In this document: piece by piece, positions 1 to 7,575 of the stretch
Layout of the letters: each line of letters opens with the position of its first letter
Position numbering within the stretch: position 1 is the first letter of the stretch
Source of the DNA: Photobacterium malacitanum
GTDB lineage: Bacteria > Pseudomonadota > Gammaproteobacteria > Enterobacterales > Vibrionaceae
Assembly: GCF_900185615.1 (NCBI RefSeq)
Contig: NZ_FYAK01000017.1
Location: 1-34,545, forward strand
Direction of reading: 5' to 3'
DNA: 34,545 bases
The notes under the pieces: model-generated
What the model was told of the DNA's origin: nothing
Databases searched by the model: none
What the model saw: the letters and a program-made list of their open reading frames with translations, nothing else
Translations under genes and position numbers: made by a program

Positions 1-7
1 AAGAGAA

Positions 8-81
8 TGGAGGCGCGTCCCGGAGTCGAACCGAGGTACACGGATTTGCAATCCGCTGCATAGCCACTCTGCCAACGCGCC
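8..81 (-). tRNA. tRNA-Cys (GCA)
   Basis: Read on the minus strand this is a 74-nt cloverleaf with encoded CCA. The 5' GGCGCGT pairs with ACGCGCC at the 3' end, the discriminator is U, and the anticodon loop carries GCA, which decodes Cys. It is an exact copy of the tRNA at 484-557, including the bases AAGAGAA just beyond its 3' end, so the two arose by a recent duplication or are kept alike by gene conversion. It is the last tRNA of the array visible here; the array may continue beyond the window edge. Confidence 0.95.
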
Positions 82-134
82 AACGTTACTAGGTTTCCCC
101 TAGCCTGTTGTTAATGACTTAACAACCTAATAGA

Positions 135-221
135 TGGTGCCCCGGGCCGGACTTGAACCGGCACAGCGCGAACGCCGAGGGATTTTAAATCCCTTGTGTC
201 TACCAATTCCACCACCAGGGC
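135..221 (-). tRNA. tRNA-Leu (UAA)
   Basis: An 87-nt class II tRNA on the minus strand with a long variable arm and encoded CCA. The acceptor strands GCCCUGG and CCGGGGC pair with one G-U, and the anticodon is UAA (Leu). It corresponds to leuZ, which in Escherichia coli stands in the glyW-cysT-leuZ array next to pgsA. Confidence 0.94.
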
Positions 222-285
222 ACGCAATTTCTTGCGATGGGTAAGACACCATCTGTAAATACCGCCTAAGCCGTATTTTTTAATT

Positions 286-361
286 TGAAGCGACACACGA
301 GGTTCCCGATCTTGTAAACTCAGGCGTGACCTCAACATTGTTGAGTCACCTCTTGTGTTGC
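286..361 (-). pseudogene. Decayed tRNA-Gly-like relic in the tRNA array
   Basis: This stretch has the same 76-nt length as the tRNA-Gly at 392-467 and shares blocks with it in the same order. These are the 3' half of the T arm plus acceptor (ACCTCGTGTGTCGCT) and the segment GTTGAGGTCACG after the anticodon stem. The acceptor strands GCAACAC and GTGTCGC still form six of seven pairs, but the D arm and a normal anticodon loop are gone. In the middle, a hairpin at 326-349 (GTGAC-TCAAC against GTTGA-GTCAC with one bulge) replaces the anticodon arm. The bases beyond the 3' end also resemble those after the true gene, so it looks like a tandem duplicate that decayed. It probably cannot act as a tRNA but would be transcribed with the array. 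Confidence 0.6.
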
Positions 362-391
362 TAAATACTGACAACGTCAATATTTCTAAAT

Positions 392-467
392 TGGAGCGAC
401 ACACGAGGTTCGAACTCGTGACCTCAACCTTGGCAAGGTTGCGCTCTACCAGCTGAGCTAGTGTCGC
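392..467 (-). tRNA. tRNA-Gly (GCC)
   Basis: A 76-nt minus-strand cloverleaf with encoded CCA. The acceptor GCGACAC pairs with GTGTCGC, the D arm contains AGCTCAGCTGGTAGAGC, the anticodon is GCC (Gly), and the T loop is TTCGAAC. It corresponds to E. coli glyW. Confidence 0.95.
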
Positions 468-483
468 ATATTCTCAAAGAGAA

Positions 484-557
484 TGGAGGCGCGTCCCGGA
501 GTCGAACCGAGGTACACGGATTTGCAATCCGCTGCATAGCCACTCTGCCAACGCGCC
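484..557 (-). tRNA. tRNA-Cys (GCA)
   Basis: A 74-nt minus-strand tRNA with anticodon GCA and encoded CCA, identical to the copy at 8-81. It is the promoter-proximal tRNA of the visible array and begins about 64 nt after the predicted -10 box. Confidence 0.95.
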
Positions 558-620
558 ATTCATAAAGAATGGTATTCTTTACTAAACCTTAGCGAGCCAC
601 CCCGCTGCGGTATGTGGTGT

Positions 621-648
621 AATTTACTGATTTTACGGAGCGAGTCAA
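621..648 (-). promoter_or_regulatory. Probable sigma-70 promoter of the tRNA array
   Basis: On the minus strand, TTGACT (643-648) and TAAATT (621-626) stand 16 nt apart and point into the tRNA array. The bases after the -10 box soon become GC-rich (CCGCAGCGGGG at 600-610). That is reminiscent of, though not right at, the GC-rich discriminators of stringently controlled stable-RNA promoters. The assignment rests on motif and position only. Confidence 0.55.
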
Positions 649-1008
649 CGAAAAATTATGACTTTTTATTTAAGTGGTCATTTTCCGTTACATCAACCTA
701 AAAATCACCCCGTTTTTGATCAAAAACCACTCACACTAATATATGTCATCTTTAGTTTTTATTTTTAAATCTACTCAGCAACATACCCCCTCTCGATAAA
801 TGACGTAAAAATTATCTTTTAGATACTCAACTACACGCACACTATGGCTTTCAAAGTAACAATATTGCTGTAGAAACTATTATTTAATACTTTTCACAAT
901 AAACACATCCCCCTCTTAAATAGCATCAACCATCAGCATATTCTCTTTTTTATGCGAGTAATTATTTGATTTTAAAGCATACCTCTTTAGGGTTATTTAA
1001 ACTGGCAC
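649..1008. other. AT-rich divergent spacer between the tRNA array and nirB
   Basis: No convincing gene is present. The open frame running from 966 into nirB lies mostly upstream of the predicted transcription start and is not coding. A perfect 14-bp palindrome built on TTGATCAA sits at 713-726. It lacks the four-base spacer of a full FNR box, so I leave it without a function. Two C-rich tracts (CCCCCTCT near 786 and 910) stand out in otherwise AT-rich DNA; I see no specific role for them. Confidence 0.5.
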
Positions 1009-1057
1009 TTGATTTGTATCATATTTATTCAAAGCCACTCTCAATAATATTATTGCA
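1009..1057 (+). promoter_or_regulatory. Class II FNR promoter of nirB
   Basis: TTGAT-TTGT-ATCAT at 1009-1022 matches the FNR consensus TTGAT-N4-ATCAA at nine of ten bases. A TAATAT -10 box at 1045-1050 predicts transcription from about 1057. That places the FNR box centre at -41.5, the classical position for FNR-activated promoters such as E. coli nirB. This predicts induction without oxygen. No convincing NarL/NarP heptamer pair was found by eye. Confidence 0.8.
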
Positions 1058-1082
1058 ATTCACGATGTTGTTAAGAGGATTT

Positions 1083-3632
1083 ATGAGCAAAGTCAAAATA
1101 GCGATTATTGGCAATGGCATGGTTGGCCACCGCTATATCGAAGAACTAATCGATAGAGCTGACATGGATAAATACGATGTTACTGTCTTTTGTGAAGAGC
1201 CACGTGTTGCTTACGATAGGGTCCATCTCTCATCTTATTTCTCTCACCATACAGCAGAAGAACTATCACTCGTTAAGCAGGGGTTTTATCAAAAGCACAA
1301 TATTAATGTTTTATTAGGTGAACGTGCGATCACAATTAACCGTGATCAAAAAATCATTTACTCTAATACTGGTCGTGAGGTTAATTACGATAAATTAGTG
1401 ATGGCAACAGGATCTTATCCTTGGGTACCACCCATTAAAGGCAATGAGTCCAAAGACTGTTTTGTTTATCGAACCATTGAAGATCTTAAAGCAATTGAAG
1501 CAACCGCTAAACACAGTAAAAGTGGCGTTGTTGTTGGTGGTGGTCTTCTTGGCTTGGAAGCTGCTGGTGCACTTAAAGCATTAGGTGTTGATACTCACGT
1601 TATTGAATTTGCACCTGTATTGATGGCTGAGCAACTAGACCCTCATGGCGGTGCTCAACTTAGAAAAAAAATCGAACAACTTGGTGTTGTGGTTCATACA
1701 GGTAAAAACACCCAAGAAATTATTCCTCAAGGTCAAACTGCACATAACACTCTCGCTTTTGCTGATGGTACCTCGCTTGAGGTAGATTTCATCGTTTTCT
1801 CTACCGGTATTCGCCCACAAGATAAACTTGCTAATAACTGTAACCTAACACTAGGTCATCGTGGCGGTATTGCTATTAATGATCACTGCCAAACCTCTGA
1901 TAACGATATTTACGCTATCGGTGAATGTGCATCATGGAACGACATGTTCTTTGGATTGGTTGCACCTGGCTATAAAATGGCGCAAATTGCTGTAAGCCAC
2001 TTATTAGGCGAAGCTCATACTTTTGAAGGCGCTGATATGAGCGCTAAATTAAAGCTATTAGGTGTGAAGGTGGGTAGCATTGGTGATGCTAATGGTCGAA
2101 CGCCTAACAGTAAGAGCTATGTTTACCTCAACGAACAGCAAGATGTTTATAAACGCATTATCGTTTCAGAAGACGGTAAACAACTATTAGGTGCGGTTTT
2201 AGTCGGTGATACTGCTGACTATGGCAACTTATTACAGCTAAAACTCAATAATATTGAATTGCCAGAAAATCCAGATAGCCTAATTTTACCAGCACATGCT
2301 GGCGCAGAGAAACCTGCAATGGGTGCAGATTCTCTTCCTGATAGCGCAGTAATGTGCTCATGCTTTGATGTGACTAAAGGCAAAATTGCAGCAGCTGTTG
2401 CTGAAGGTCATACAACACTAGGCGAAATAAAAGCGGTTACCAAAGCAGGGACTGGCTGTGGTGGTTGTATCCCTCTTATTACTCAAGTTCTTAATAGCGA
2501 ACTAGCTAAAGCTGGTATCGAGGTTAAAAATCACCTATGTGAGCACTTTGAGTATTCTCGCCAAGAGCTATTTCACCTTATTCGTGTCGAAGAAATCAAA
2601 TCTTTCGAAGCTTTACTTGCCAAACACGGTAAAGGTTACGGCTGTGAAGTCTGTAAACCAACAGTCGGCTCTATTTTAGCGTCATGCTGGAATGAATACG
2701 CATTATCACCACAAAATACACCATTACAAGACACCAATGATGTCTTCCTTGGCAACATGCAAAAAGATGGCACTTACTCTGTTATTCCACGTATGGCCGG
2801 TGGTGAAGTCACTCCGGCAGGATTATTAGCTCTAGCGCAAATTGCTAACGATTATCAGCTATACACAAAAATTACAGGTGCGCAACGCATTGGTCTATTT
2901 GGTGCCCAAAAAGATGATTTACCACAGATTTGGCAACGTCTAATTGATGCTGGTTTTGAAACTGGTCAAGCCTATGCCAAGGCACTACGCATGGCAAAAA
3001 CCTGTGTCGGTAGTACTTGGTGCCGCTTTGGCGTTCAAGACAGTGTTGGCCTTGGGGTTCAACTTGAAAATCGTTATAAAGGCATTCGTACGCCACATAA
3101 AATGAAATTTGGCGTCTCTGGTTGTACTCGTGAGTGTGCTGAAGCACAAGGCAAAGATTTAGGCATTATTGCAACCGATGCTGGTTGGAATATGTATGTT
3201 GGTGGTAATGGCGGCATGAAACCGCGTCATGCTGATCTTCTTGCCGCCGATCTCGATACTGAAACACTGATTAAATACGTTGATCGCTACTTAATGTTCT
3301 ACATTCGTACCGCTGATAAATTACAGCGTACCTCAACATGGTTAACCAGTTTAGACGGTGGTGTCGACTACCTTAAAGAGGTCATCATCAACGATAAGCT
3401 AGGCCTTAATCAACAACTAGAAGCCGATGCTGAAAGATTGATTGCCAGCTATCACTGTGAATGGAAAACCACCCTCAGCAACGAGCAGCAATTAAAGCGA
3501 TTTGCGCATTTTATTAATAGTACCAAACGTGATGATAACGTAGTTTTTGTGCCAGAACGTGACCAACATCGCCCTGCTACCGTTAATGAAAAAGCCACTA
3601 CCTTTAACATTTCATTGGAGGAAAAAGCATGA
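1083..3632 (+). CDS. nirB: NADH-dependent nitrite reductase, large subunit NirB
   Basis: Cytoplasmic siroheme enzyme that reduces nitrite to ammonium with NADH, together with NirD. The 849-residue product matches the usual length of about 847. The N-terminal third is an FAD/NAD(P)-binding oxidoreductase (IAIIGNGMVGH, then VVVGGGLLGLEAAG). A BFD-like [2Fe-2S] region has C425, C427, C459 and C462. The nitrite/sulfite reductase ferredoxin-like half-domain follows, then the siroheme/[4Fe-4S] site with C641, C647, C681 and C685. I chose the ATG at 1083 because AAGAGGA lies just before it, the family begins MSKVKIAIIGNG, and the in-frame start at 966 is upstream of the FNR promoter. It overlaps nirD by four bases (ATGA), which suggests coupled translation. 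Confidence 0.97.
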   Translation: MSKVKIAIIGNGMVGHRYIEELIDRADMDKYDVTVFCEEPRVAYDRVHLSSYFSHHTAEELSLVKQGFYQKHNINVLLGERAITINRDQKIIYSNTGREVNYDKLVMATGSYPWVPPIKGNESKDCFVYRTIEDLKAIEATAKHSKSGVVVGGGLLGLEAAGALKALGVDTHVIEFAPVLMAEQLDPHGGAQLRKKIEQLGVVVHTGKNTQEIIPQGQTAHNTLAFADGTSLEVDFIVFSTGIRPQDKLANNCNLTLGHRGGIAINDHCQTSDNDIYAIGECASWNDMFFGLVAPGYKMAQIAVSHLLGEAHTFEGADMSAKLKLLGVKVGSIGDANGRTPNSKSYVYLNEQQDVYKRIIVSEDGKQLLGAVLVGDTADYGNLLQLKLNNIELPENPDSLILPAHAGAEKPAMGADSLPDSAVMCSCFDVTKGKIAAAVAEGHTTLGEIKAVTKAGTGCGGCIPLITQVLNSELAKAGIEVKNHLCEHFEYSRQELFHLIRVEEIKSFEALLAKHGKGYGCEVCKPTVGSILASCWNEYALSPQNTPLQDTNDVFLGNMQKDGTYSVIPRMAGGEVTPAGLLALAQIANDYQLYTKITGAQRIGLFGAQKDDLPQIWQRLIDAGFETGQAYAKALRMAKTCVGSTWCRFGVQDSVGLGVQLENRYKGIRTPHKMKFGVSGCTRECAEAQGKDLGIIATDAGWNMYVGGNGGMKPRHADLLAADLDTETLIKYVDRYLMFYIRTADKLQRTSTWLTSLDGGVDYLKEVIINDKLGLNQQLEADAERLIASYHCEWKTTLSNEQQLKRFAHFINSTKRDDNVVFVPERDQHRPATVNEKATTFNISLEEKA

Positions 3633-3955
3633 GTCAGTGGGTTTCTGTGTGTCAGCTTGATGACTTAATTCCTGGTACGGGTATCTGTGCTTTAGTTAAC
3701 GACCAGCAAGTAGCCATTTTCCGTCCAGATAACAGCGAACAACTGTTTGCTCTAAATAATAAAGACCCTTTTGCACAATCAAATGTGCTCTCTCGTGGTT
3801 TAATTTGCCAACATCAAGATCAACTTTGGGTTGCAAGTCCACTCAAAAAACAACGCTTTTCGTTAATTGATGGTCATTGTCTAGAACAGCCTGAGATCAA
3901 GGTCGCTTGTTACCAAATTCAAGTACAACAAGGTCAAGTACAAGTCCGTTTGTAA
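3629..3955 (+). CDS. nirD: Nitrite reductase small subunit NirD
   Basis: A 108-residue Rieske-fold partner of NirB. The family keeps the ISP-like beta fold, but this branch lacks the Rieske Cys-His ligands, and none are visible here. The start (MSQWVSVCQLDDLIPGTG) is typical of NirD, and the gene begins inside the nirB stop codon. A strong hairpin follows at 3969-3997, so nirBD may be transcribed at a higher level than nirC-cobA. Confidence 0.95.
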   Translation: MSQWVSVCQLDDLIPGTGICALVNDQQVAIFRPDNSEQLFALNNKDPFAQSNVLSRGLICQHQDQLWVASPLKKQRFSLIDGHCLEQPEIKVACYQIQVQQGQVQVRL

Positions 3956-3968
3956 TCAGAGCAGTAAT

Positions 3969-3997
3969 GAGTTTGGCAGTCATTGCCAAACTCTTTT
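3969..3997 (+). terminator. Hairpin terminator/attenuator between nirD and nirC
   Basis: A perfect 10-bp stem GAGTTTGGCA / TGCCAAACTC with a 5-nt loop is followed by TTTT. The U-tract is short, so it may stop only part of the transcription into nirC. Confidence 0.7.
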
Positions 3998-4066
3998 GCC
4001 ATAGGTTGAAACACAGCATCGTTATCAATCTATGACAAACAGTTTTAATTACTACAGGGAAAACGT

Positions 4067-4882
4067 ATGTACACTGATACCATCAAAAAATGTTCAGCTA
4101 ATGCCGCTCGTATTGTTGAATTTGCACAACAAGAAAAATTAGGATTTTGGCTAAGTTCTGCTATGGCAGGCGCTTACGTTGGTTTAGGTATTATTTTAAT
4201 TTTTACTTTAGGTAATATGGTTGATCCTAGTATTAGACCACTCGTTATGGGGGCTACATTTGGTATCGCATTGACCTTGGTCATTATTGCAGGATCAGAG
4301 CTTTACACCGGACACACTATGTTTTTAACTTTTGGTGTAAAAACAGGTCAAATTACTATTGCTGATACACTACGTGTATTACCGCAAACATGGATGGGTA
4401 ACCTTTTAGGCTCTGTCGGTGTTGCGCTATTGTTCTTCTATGCTGGCGGTGGTCATCTTTTAAATGATGGCAACAGCTTACTAAACAATGTCGCACTCGC
4501 AAAAACAACAGCACCAGCATCCGTATTACTTTTCAAAGGTATTCTTTGTAACTGGCTTGTTTGCTTAGCAATTTGGATGTGTCAACGTGTTGAAGGCTCG
4601 GCTAAATTTATTGCTATTTGGTGGTGCTTACTTGCCTTCATCGCATCAGGTTATGAGCACTCAATCGCTAACATGACTATCTTTGCTCTGTCATGGTTTG
4701 GTCAACATAAGGAAGCATTCACCCTAGCGGGAATTGGTCATAACTTATTTTGGGTAACGCTAGGTAACACAATTTCAGGTGTTGTATTTATGGGCTTAGG
4801 CTACTGGTTCACCACGCCTCGTACCCAACGCCCACATTTAGGCTCTGCGCAGAAAACAGAACCGCAACAGCAAGCCGCTTAA
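4067..4882 (+). CDS. nirC: Nitrite transporter NirC (FNT family)
   Basis: Inner-membrane pentameric formate/nitrite channel; this member is expected to move nitrite into the cell for NirBD. It has 271 residues against about 268 in E. coli. Six membrane segments can be drawn, starting near residue 27. The family signature GSELYTGH is at about 77-83, and GYEHSIANM contains the central pore histidine H198. AGGGA precedes the ATG. It lies 111 nt after nirD beyond a hairpin and 39 nt before cobA. The neighbours favour nitrite over formate as substrate. Confidence 0.95.
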   Translation: MYTDTIKKCSANAARIVEFAQQEKLGFWLSSAMAGAYVGLGIILIFTLGNMVDPSIRPLVMGATFGIALTLVIIAGSELYTGHTMFLTFGVKTGQITIADTLRVLPQTWMGNLLGSVGVALLFFYAGGGHLLNDGNSLLNNVALAKTTAPASVLLFKGILCNWLVCLAIWMCQRVEGSAKFIAIWWCLLAFIASGYEHSIANMTIFALSWFGQHKEAFTLAGIGHNLFWVTLGNTISGVVFMGLGYWFTTPRTQRPHLGSAQKTEPQQQAA

Positions 4883-4921
4883 TTGACGATCTAAAATAAA
4901 AATCAGCCTGGAGCAAATAGA

Positions 4922-5779
4922 ATGACAACCAATGAGACTGTGTTTTCACTGCCAACATCGAAAGAAAAACCTGCTGCTACTAACGGTAAAGTAATACTAG
5001 TTGGTGCTGGCCCTGGTGATCCTGATTTGTTAACAGTCAAAGCATTACGTTGTATTCAACAGGCTGATGTCATCGTCTATGACCGCCTTGTATCTAACGA
5101 GATTGTTGAGCTCTTCCCTCATCATTGTGAGCATATCTTTGTAGGTAAAGAGGCGGGCAATCACTGTGTGCCACAAGCTGATATTAACCAAATACTGGTA
5201 ACACAGGCACTCAGTGGAAAATTAGTAGTGAGGCTAAAAGGCGGTGATCCGTTTATTTTTGGTCGTGGCGGTGAAGAACTAGAAGCCTTATTACCATTTA
5301 ATATCCCCTTTGAAGTGGTACCTGGTATTACGGCGGCATCTGGCTGTGCGGCTTATTCTGGTATTCCATTAACTCACCGCGATCATGCACAAAGTGTTCA
5401 GTTTATTACTGGGCATTTAAAAGAAGGTAAAGATCAAATTGACTGGTCGTCACTGGCTCGCGCTAATCACACCTTAGTCTTTTATATGGGATTAAACCAG
5501 AGCCATGTTATTCGCCATAAACTCAGTGCTTATGGTATGTCGCTGGCAACACCTATTGCCATCGTAGAGCGAGGTACCAGTTCACAGCAACGGGTACATA
5601 CTGGTGATCTAGCACATTTAGAATCATTAGCTAAAGAGGCAGCAAGCCCTGCTCTTATTGTGATAGGCAGTGTTACGACACTCACTCACAATTTAAATTG
5701 GTTTCAAGCGAAACAAGAGCAAGAAACACAAAGCTATCCTAAAGTTCACCAGTATCAATCCCCTCGAAAGGTAAGCTAA
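4922..5779 (+). CDS. cobA: Uroporphyrinogen-III C-methyltransferase (SUMT)
   Basis: Transfers two methyl groups from S-adenosylmethionine to uroporphyrinogen III to give precorrin-2, the precursor of the siroheme in NirB. The 285-residue protein has the tetrapyrrole methylase motifs [12 protein letters not shown] (27-38), [16 protein letters not shown] and [26 protein letters not shown] C-terminal blocks. It carries only the methyltransferase half of CysG and lacks the N-terminal precorrin-2 dehydrogenase/ferrochelatase domain of the 457-residue fusion. Oxidation and iron insertion must therefore come from a gene elsewhere. GGAG at 4910-4913 precedes the ATG. It ends the nir cluster. Confidence 0.94.
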   Translation: MTTNETVFSLPTSKEKPAATNGKVILVGAGPGDPDLLTVKALRCIQQADVIVYDRLVSNEIVELFPHHCEHIFVGKEAGNHCVPQADINQILVTQALSGKLVVRLKGGDPFIFGRGGEELEALLPFNIPFEVVPGITAASGCAAYSGIPLTHRDHAQSVQFITGHLKEGKDQIDWSSLARANHTLVFYMGLNQSHVIRHKLSAYGMSLATPIAIVERGTSSQQRVHTGDLAHLESLAKEAASPALIVIGSVTTLTHNLNWFQAKQEQETQSYPKVHQYQSPRKVS

Positions 5780-5851
5780 CGCAATAAAATAAAAAGGCAC
5801 TTTAATACGTTTGTGACTATCATTTTTACAGTATTCATCATAGCAACTTAA

Positions 5852-5874
5852 AACGGCTGCACCGTGCAGCCGTT
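5852..5874 (-). terminator. Terminator of the minus-strand SDR gene
   Basis: Perfect 10-bp stem AACGGCTGCA / TGCAGCCGTT with a 3-nt loop. Read on the minus strand it ends in TTTT, so it serves the SDR gene. On the plus strand it may also halt cobA transcription, but there the U-tract is poor. Confidence 0.7.
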
Positions 5875-5901
5875 AATGATAGAAAAATAAAACCAAGGTG
5901 A

Positions 5902-6693
5902 TTAAAAGCTAACTTTATCAGCATCAAAGTAGTAGCGTGCTGGCGCGATATTCATGCCGCCCGTAACCGGCAAACAAACACCTGTAATAAAACCGGCGAG
6001 ATCACTTGCTAAAAAGCTGACTGCATTTGCAATATCTTCAGGCTCACCCATGCGTTTAATTGGCTGAGTTGCTAAGAAATTATCAATAAACTCTTGGTTC
6101 AAGTTATTTTTCACAGCATCTGTCGCTATCATACCTGGCAATACTGCATTACAGCGGATACCAAAACTTGCGTATTGAATCGCGATTTGACGCGTCATAT
6201 GATTAATCGCATTCTTAGCAGTACCATATGAAATACTCGACATTTCAGCACTTAATGAAGACAGTGATGAAATATTTACAATACTACCACCGCCATGTTT
6301 CACCATGGTTGGAATAACGGCTTTTGATGGAATAAATACACTATTAATATTAGCAAGCATATTCTTTTCCCAATCAGTAACTTCTGTATGGGCTAAATCA
6401 CGATCTTTACGTAAATCAACACCGCCAAAGTTATTGATTAACACATCAATCTTTCCTTCTTTTTCAAGAATAGAATCAATTAACGGCGCGTAAGAATCGT
6501 TATCAAAAGCATTAAAAAACATGCCTGTTGCTTTGCCGTTATTCTTCTTAATTTCATCAGCAGTCGCTGTTGCTTCATCAACATTCCAATCAGCAACGTA
6601 AACATTCGCACCTTGAGAAGCCAATAACAAGCTACAAGCTTTACCAATACCTTGCGCACCAGCTAGTACTAAAACTGTTTTATTTTGAAACAT
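5902..6693 (-). CDS. Short-chain dehydrogenase/reductase (classical SDR)
   Basis: A 263-residue NAD(P)-dependent oxidoreductase with a Rossmann fold. The cofactor loop reads AGAQGIGKA near residue 11, in place of the common TGxxxGIG. The usual NNAG reads NNFG near 87. The catalytic set S143, Y156 and K160 (YGTAK) is intact. PGMIAT and the C-terminal VTGGMNI match the classical family. D35 after the second strand suggests NAD preference. The substrate cannot be told from sequence, and the family names 7-alpha-hydroxysteroid dehydrogenase or 3-oxoacyl-ACP reductase would be guesses. It is transcribed alone, convergent with cobA. Confidence 0.85.
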   Translation of the reverse strand: MFQNKTVLVLAGAQGIGKACSLLLASQGANVYVADWNVDEATATADEIKKNNGKATGMFFNAFDNDSYAPLIDSILEKEGKIDVLINNFGGVDLRKDRDLAHTEVTDWEKNMLANINSVFIPSKAVIPTMVKHGGGSIVNISSLSSLSAEMSSISYGTAKNAINHMTRQIAIQYASFGIRCNAVLPGMIATDAVKNNLNQEFIDNFLATQPIKRMGEPEDIANAVSFLASDLAGFITGVCLPVTGGMNIAPARYYFDADKVSF

Positions 6694-6844
6694 AAACCAC
6701 CACCGAACACTGTTTTATTTTAGTGTTATATAATAGCCATTAATAATGAATCTTGCTATAGATACACTAAATTATATAAAAAACACACTGAAAAAGCTTA
6801 TCGATACAACTGGAATAGCCAAAACATTTTCAAACTGCAAATAC

Positions 6845-6871
6845 AAAAAAGGCCTGATAATCAGACCTTTT
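6845..6871 (-). terminator. Terminator of pgsA
   Basis: Stem AAAAGGCCTGA / TCAGACCTTTT (one mismatch) with a 3-nt loop. On the minus strand it runs into TTTTTT, 14 nt past the pgsA stop. It would end the uvrY-uvrC-pgsA transcript before the SDR gene. Confidence 0.75.
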
Positions 6872-6884
6872 CATTACTTGTTTA

Positions 6885-7442
6885 TTAGTGGTTATCTGCG
6901 TTCAGCAAATCACCTTTTGCAGCTTTAAGATATTGCACCATTGACCAGTACGTTAGCACCATTGCAATATAAAGCGATGCGTAACCTAGCCATACAACAT
7001 ACTCGTGTGGATGCCACAGTAGTAATAGTAAAGCAAACATTTGCGATGCTGTTTTTACTTTACCTACCCATGAAACGGCAACACTTGCGCGCTTACCTAG
7101 CTCAGCCATCCACTCTCGTAACGCTGAAATAATAATTTCACGGCCAATCATAGTGATCGCTGGCACTGTCACCCACAACGTATGGTAATGCTCAACCACC
7201 AGCACCATTGCAGTAACAACCATTAATTTATCGGCAACAGGATCAATAAAAGCACCAAAACGGGTTGTTTGATTAAGCTTACGCGCAAGATAACCATCAA
7301 ACCAATCGGTTACACCAGCAACCCAAAAGATTACCGCAGTAGCAAACGCCGACCATTCATAAGGTAAATAAAAGGCAATAACAAAAAATGGGATTAGAAT
7401 GAGTCGGATAAAACTTAAAATATTTGGGATTGATAAACGCAT
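6885..7442 (-). CDS. pgsA: CDP-diacylglycerol-glycerol-3-phosphate 3-phosphatidyltransferase
   Basis: Inner-membrane enzyme that makes phosphatidylglycerol-phosphate, the first committed step to phosphatidylglycerol and cardiolipin. The CDP-alcohol phosphotransferase signature D-G-x2-A-R-x8-G-x3-D-x3-D is complete (DGYLAR ... GAFIDPVAD), and about four membrane segments are visible. I chose the ATG at 7442, which gives 185 residues beginning [14 protein letters not shown] as in other PgsA proteins (182 in E. coli). An in-frame ATG at 7478 would add 12 residues and is less likely, though neither start has a strong ribosome site. It follows uvrC, as in other enteric and vibrio genomes. Confidence 0.93.
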   Translation of the reverse strand: MRLSIPNILSFIRLILIPFFVIAFYLPYEWSAFATAVIFWVAGVTDWFDGYLARKLNQTTRFGAFIDPVADKLMVVTAMVLVVEHYHTLWVTVPAITMIGREIIISALREWMAELGKRASVAVSWVGKVKTASQMFALLLLLWHPHEYVVWLGYASLYIAMVLTYWSMVQYLKAAKGDLLNADNH

Positions 7443-7575
7443 AATTTTATTCTTATGTTCAAGATCTGGGCCTAACATACAACCTAGACTACTCTAAAAA
7501 ACGAAAAGAGTGTGCCTTTTCTGTAAATTCAACCAATTAAAGTACTGTTGCAATGATGACCTTCAAAGCGACAGA

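Noticed and set aside
111..404. Open frame of 97 codons on the minus strand
   Set aside because: It runs through tRNA-Leu, the tRNA relic and part of tRNA-Gly, so it is not a protein gene.
713..726. Palindrome TTTTTGATCAAAAA as an FNR box
   Set aside because: The two half-sites overlap as TTGATCAA with no 4-base spacer, so FNR could not bind in the normal way.
966..1082. Upstream extension of nirB by 39 codons
   Set aside because: Most of it precedes the predicted transcription start at about 1057, and the family starts at MSKVKIAIIGNG.
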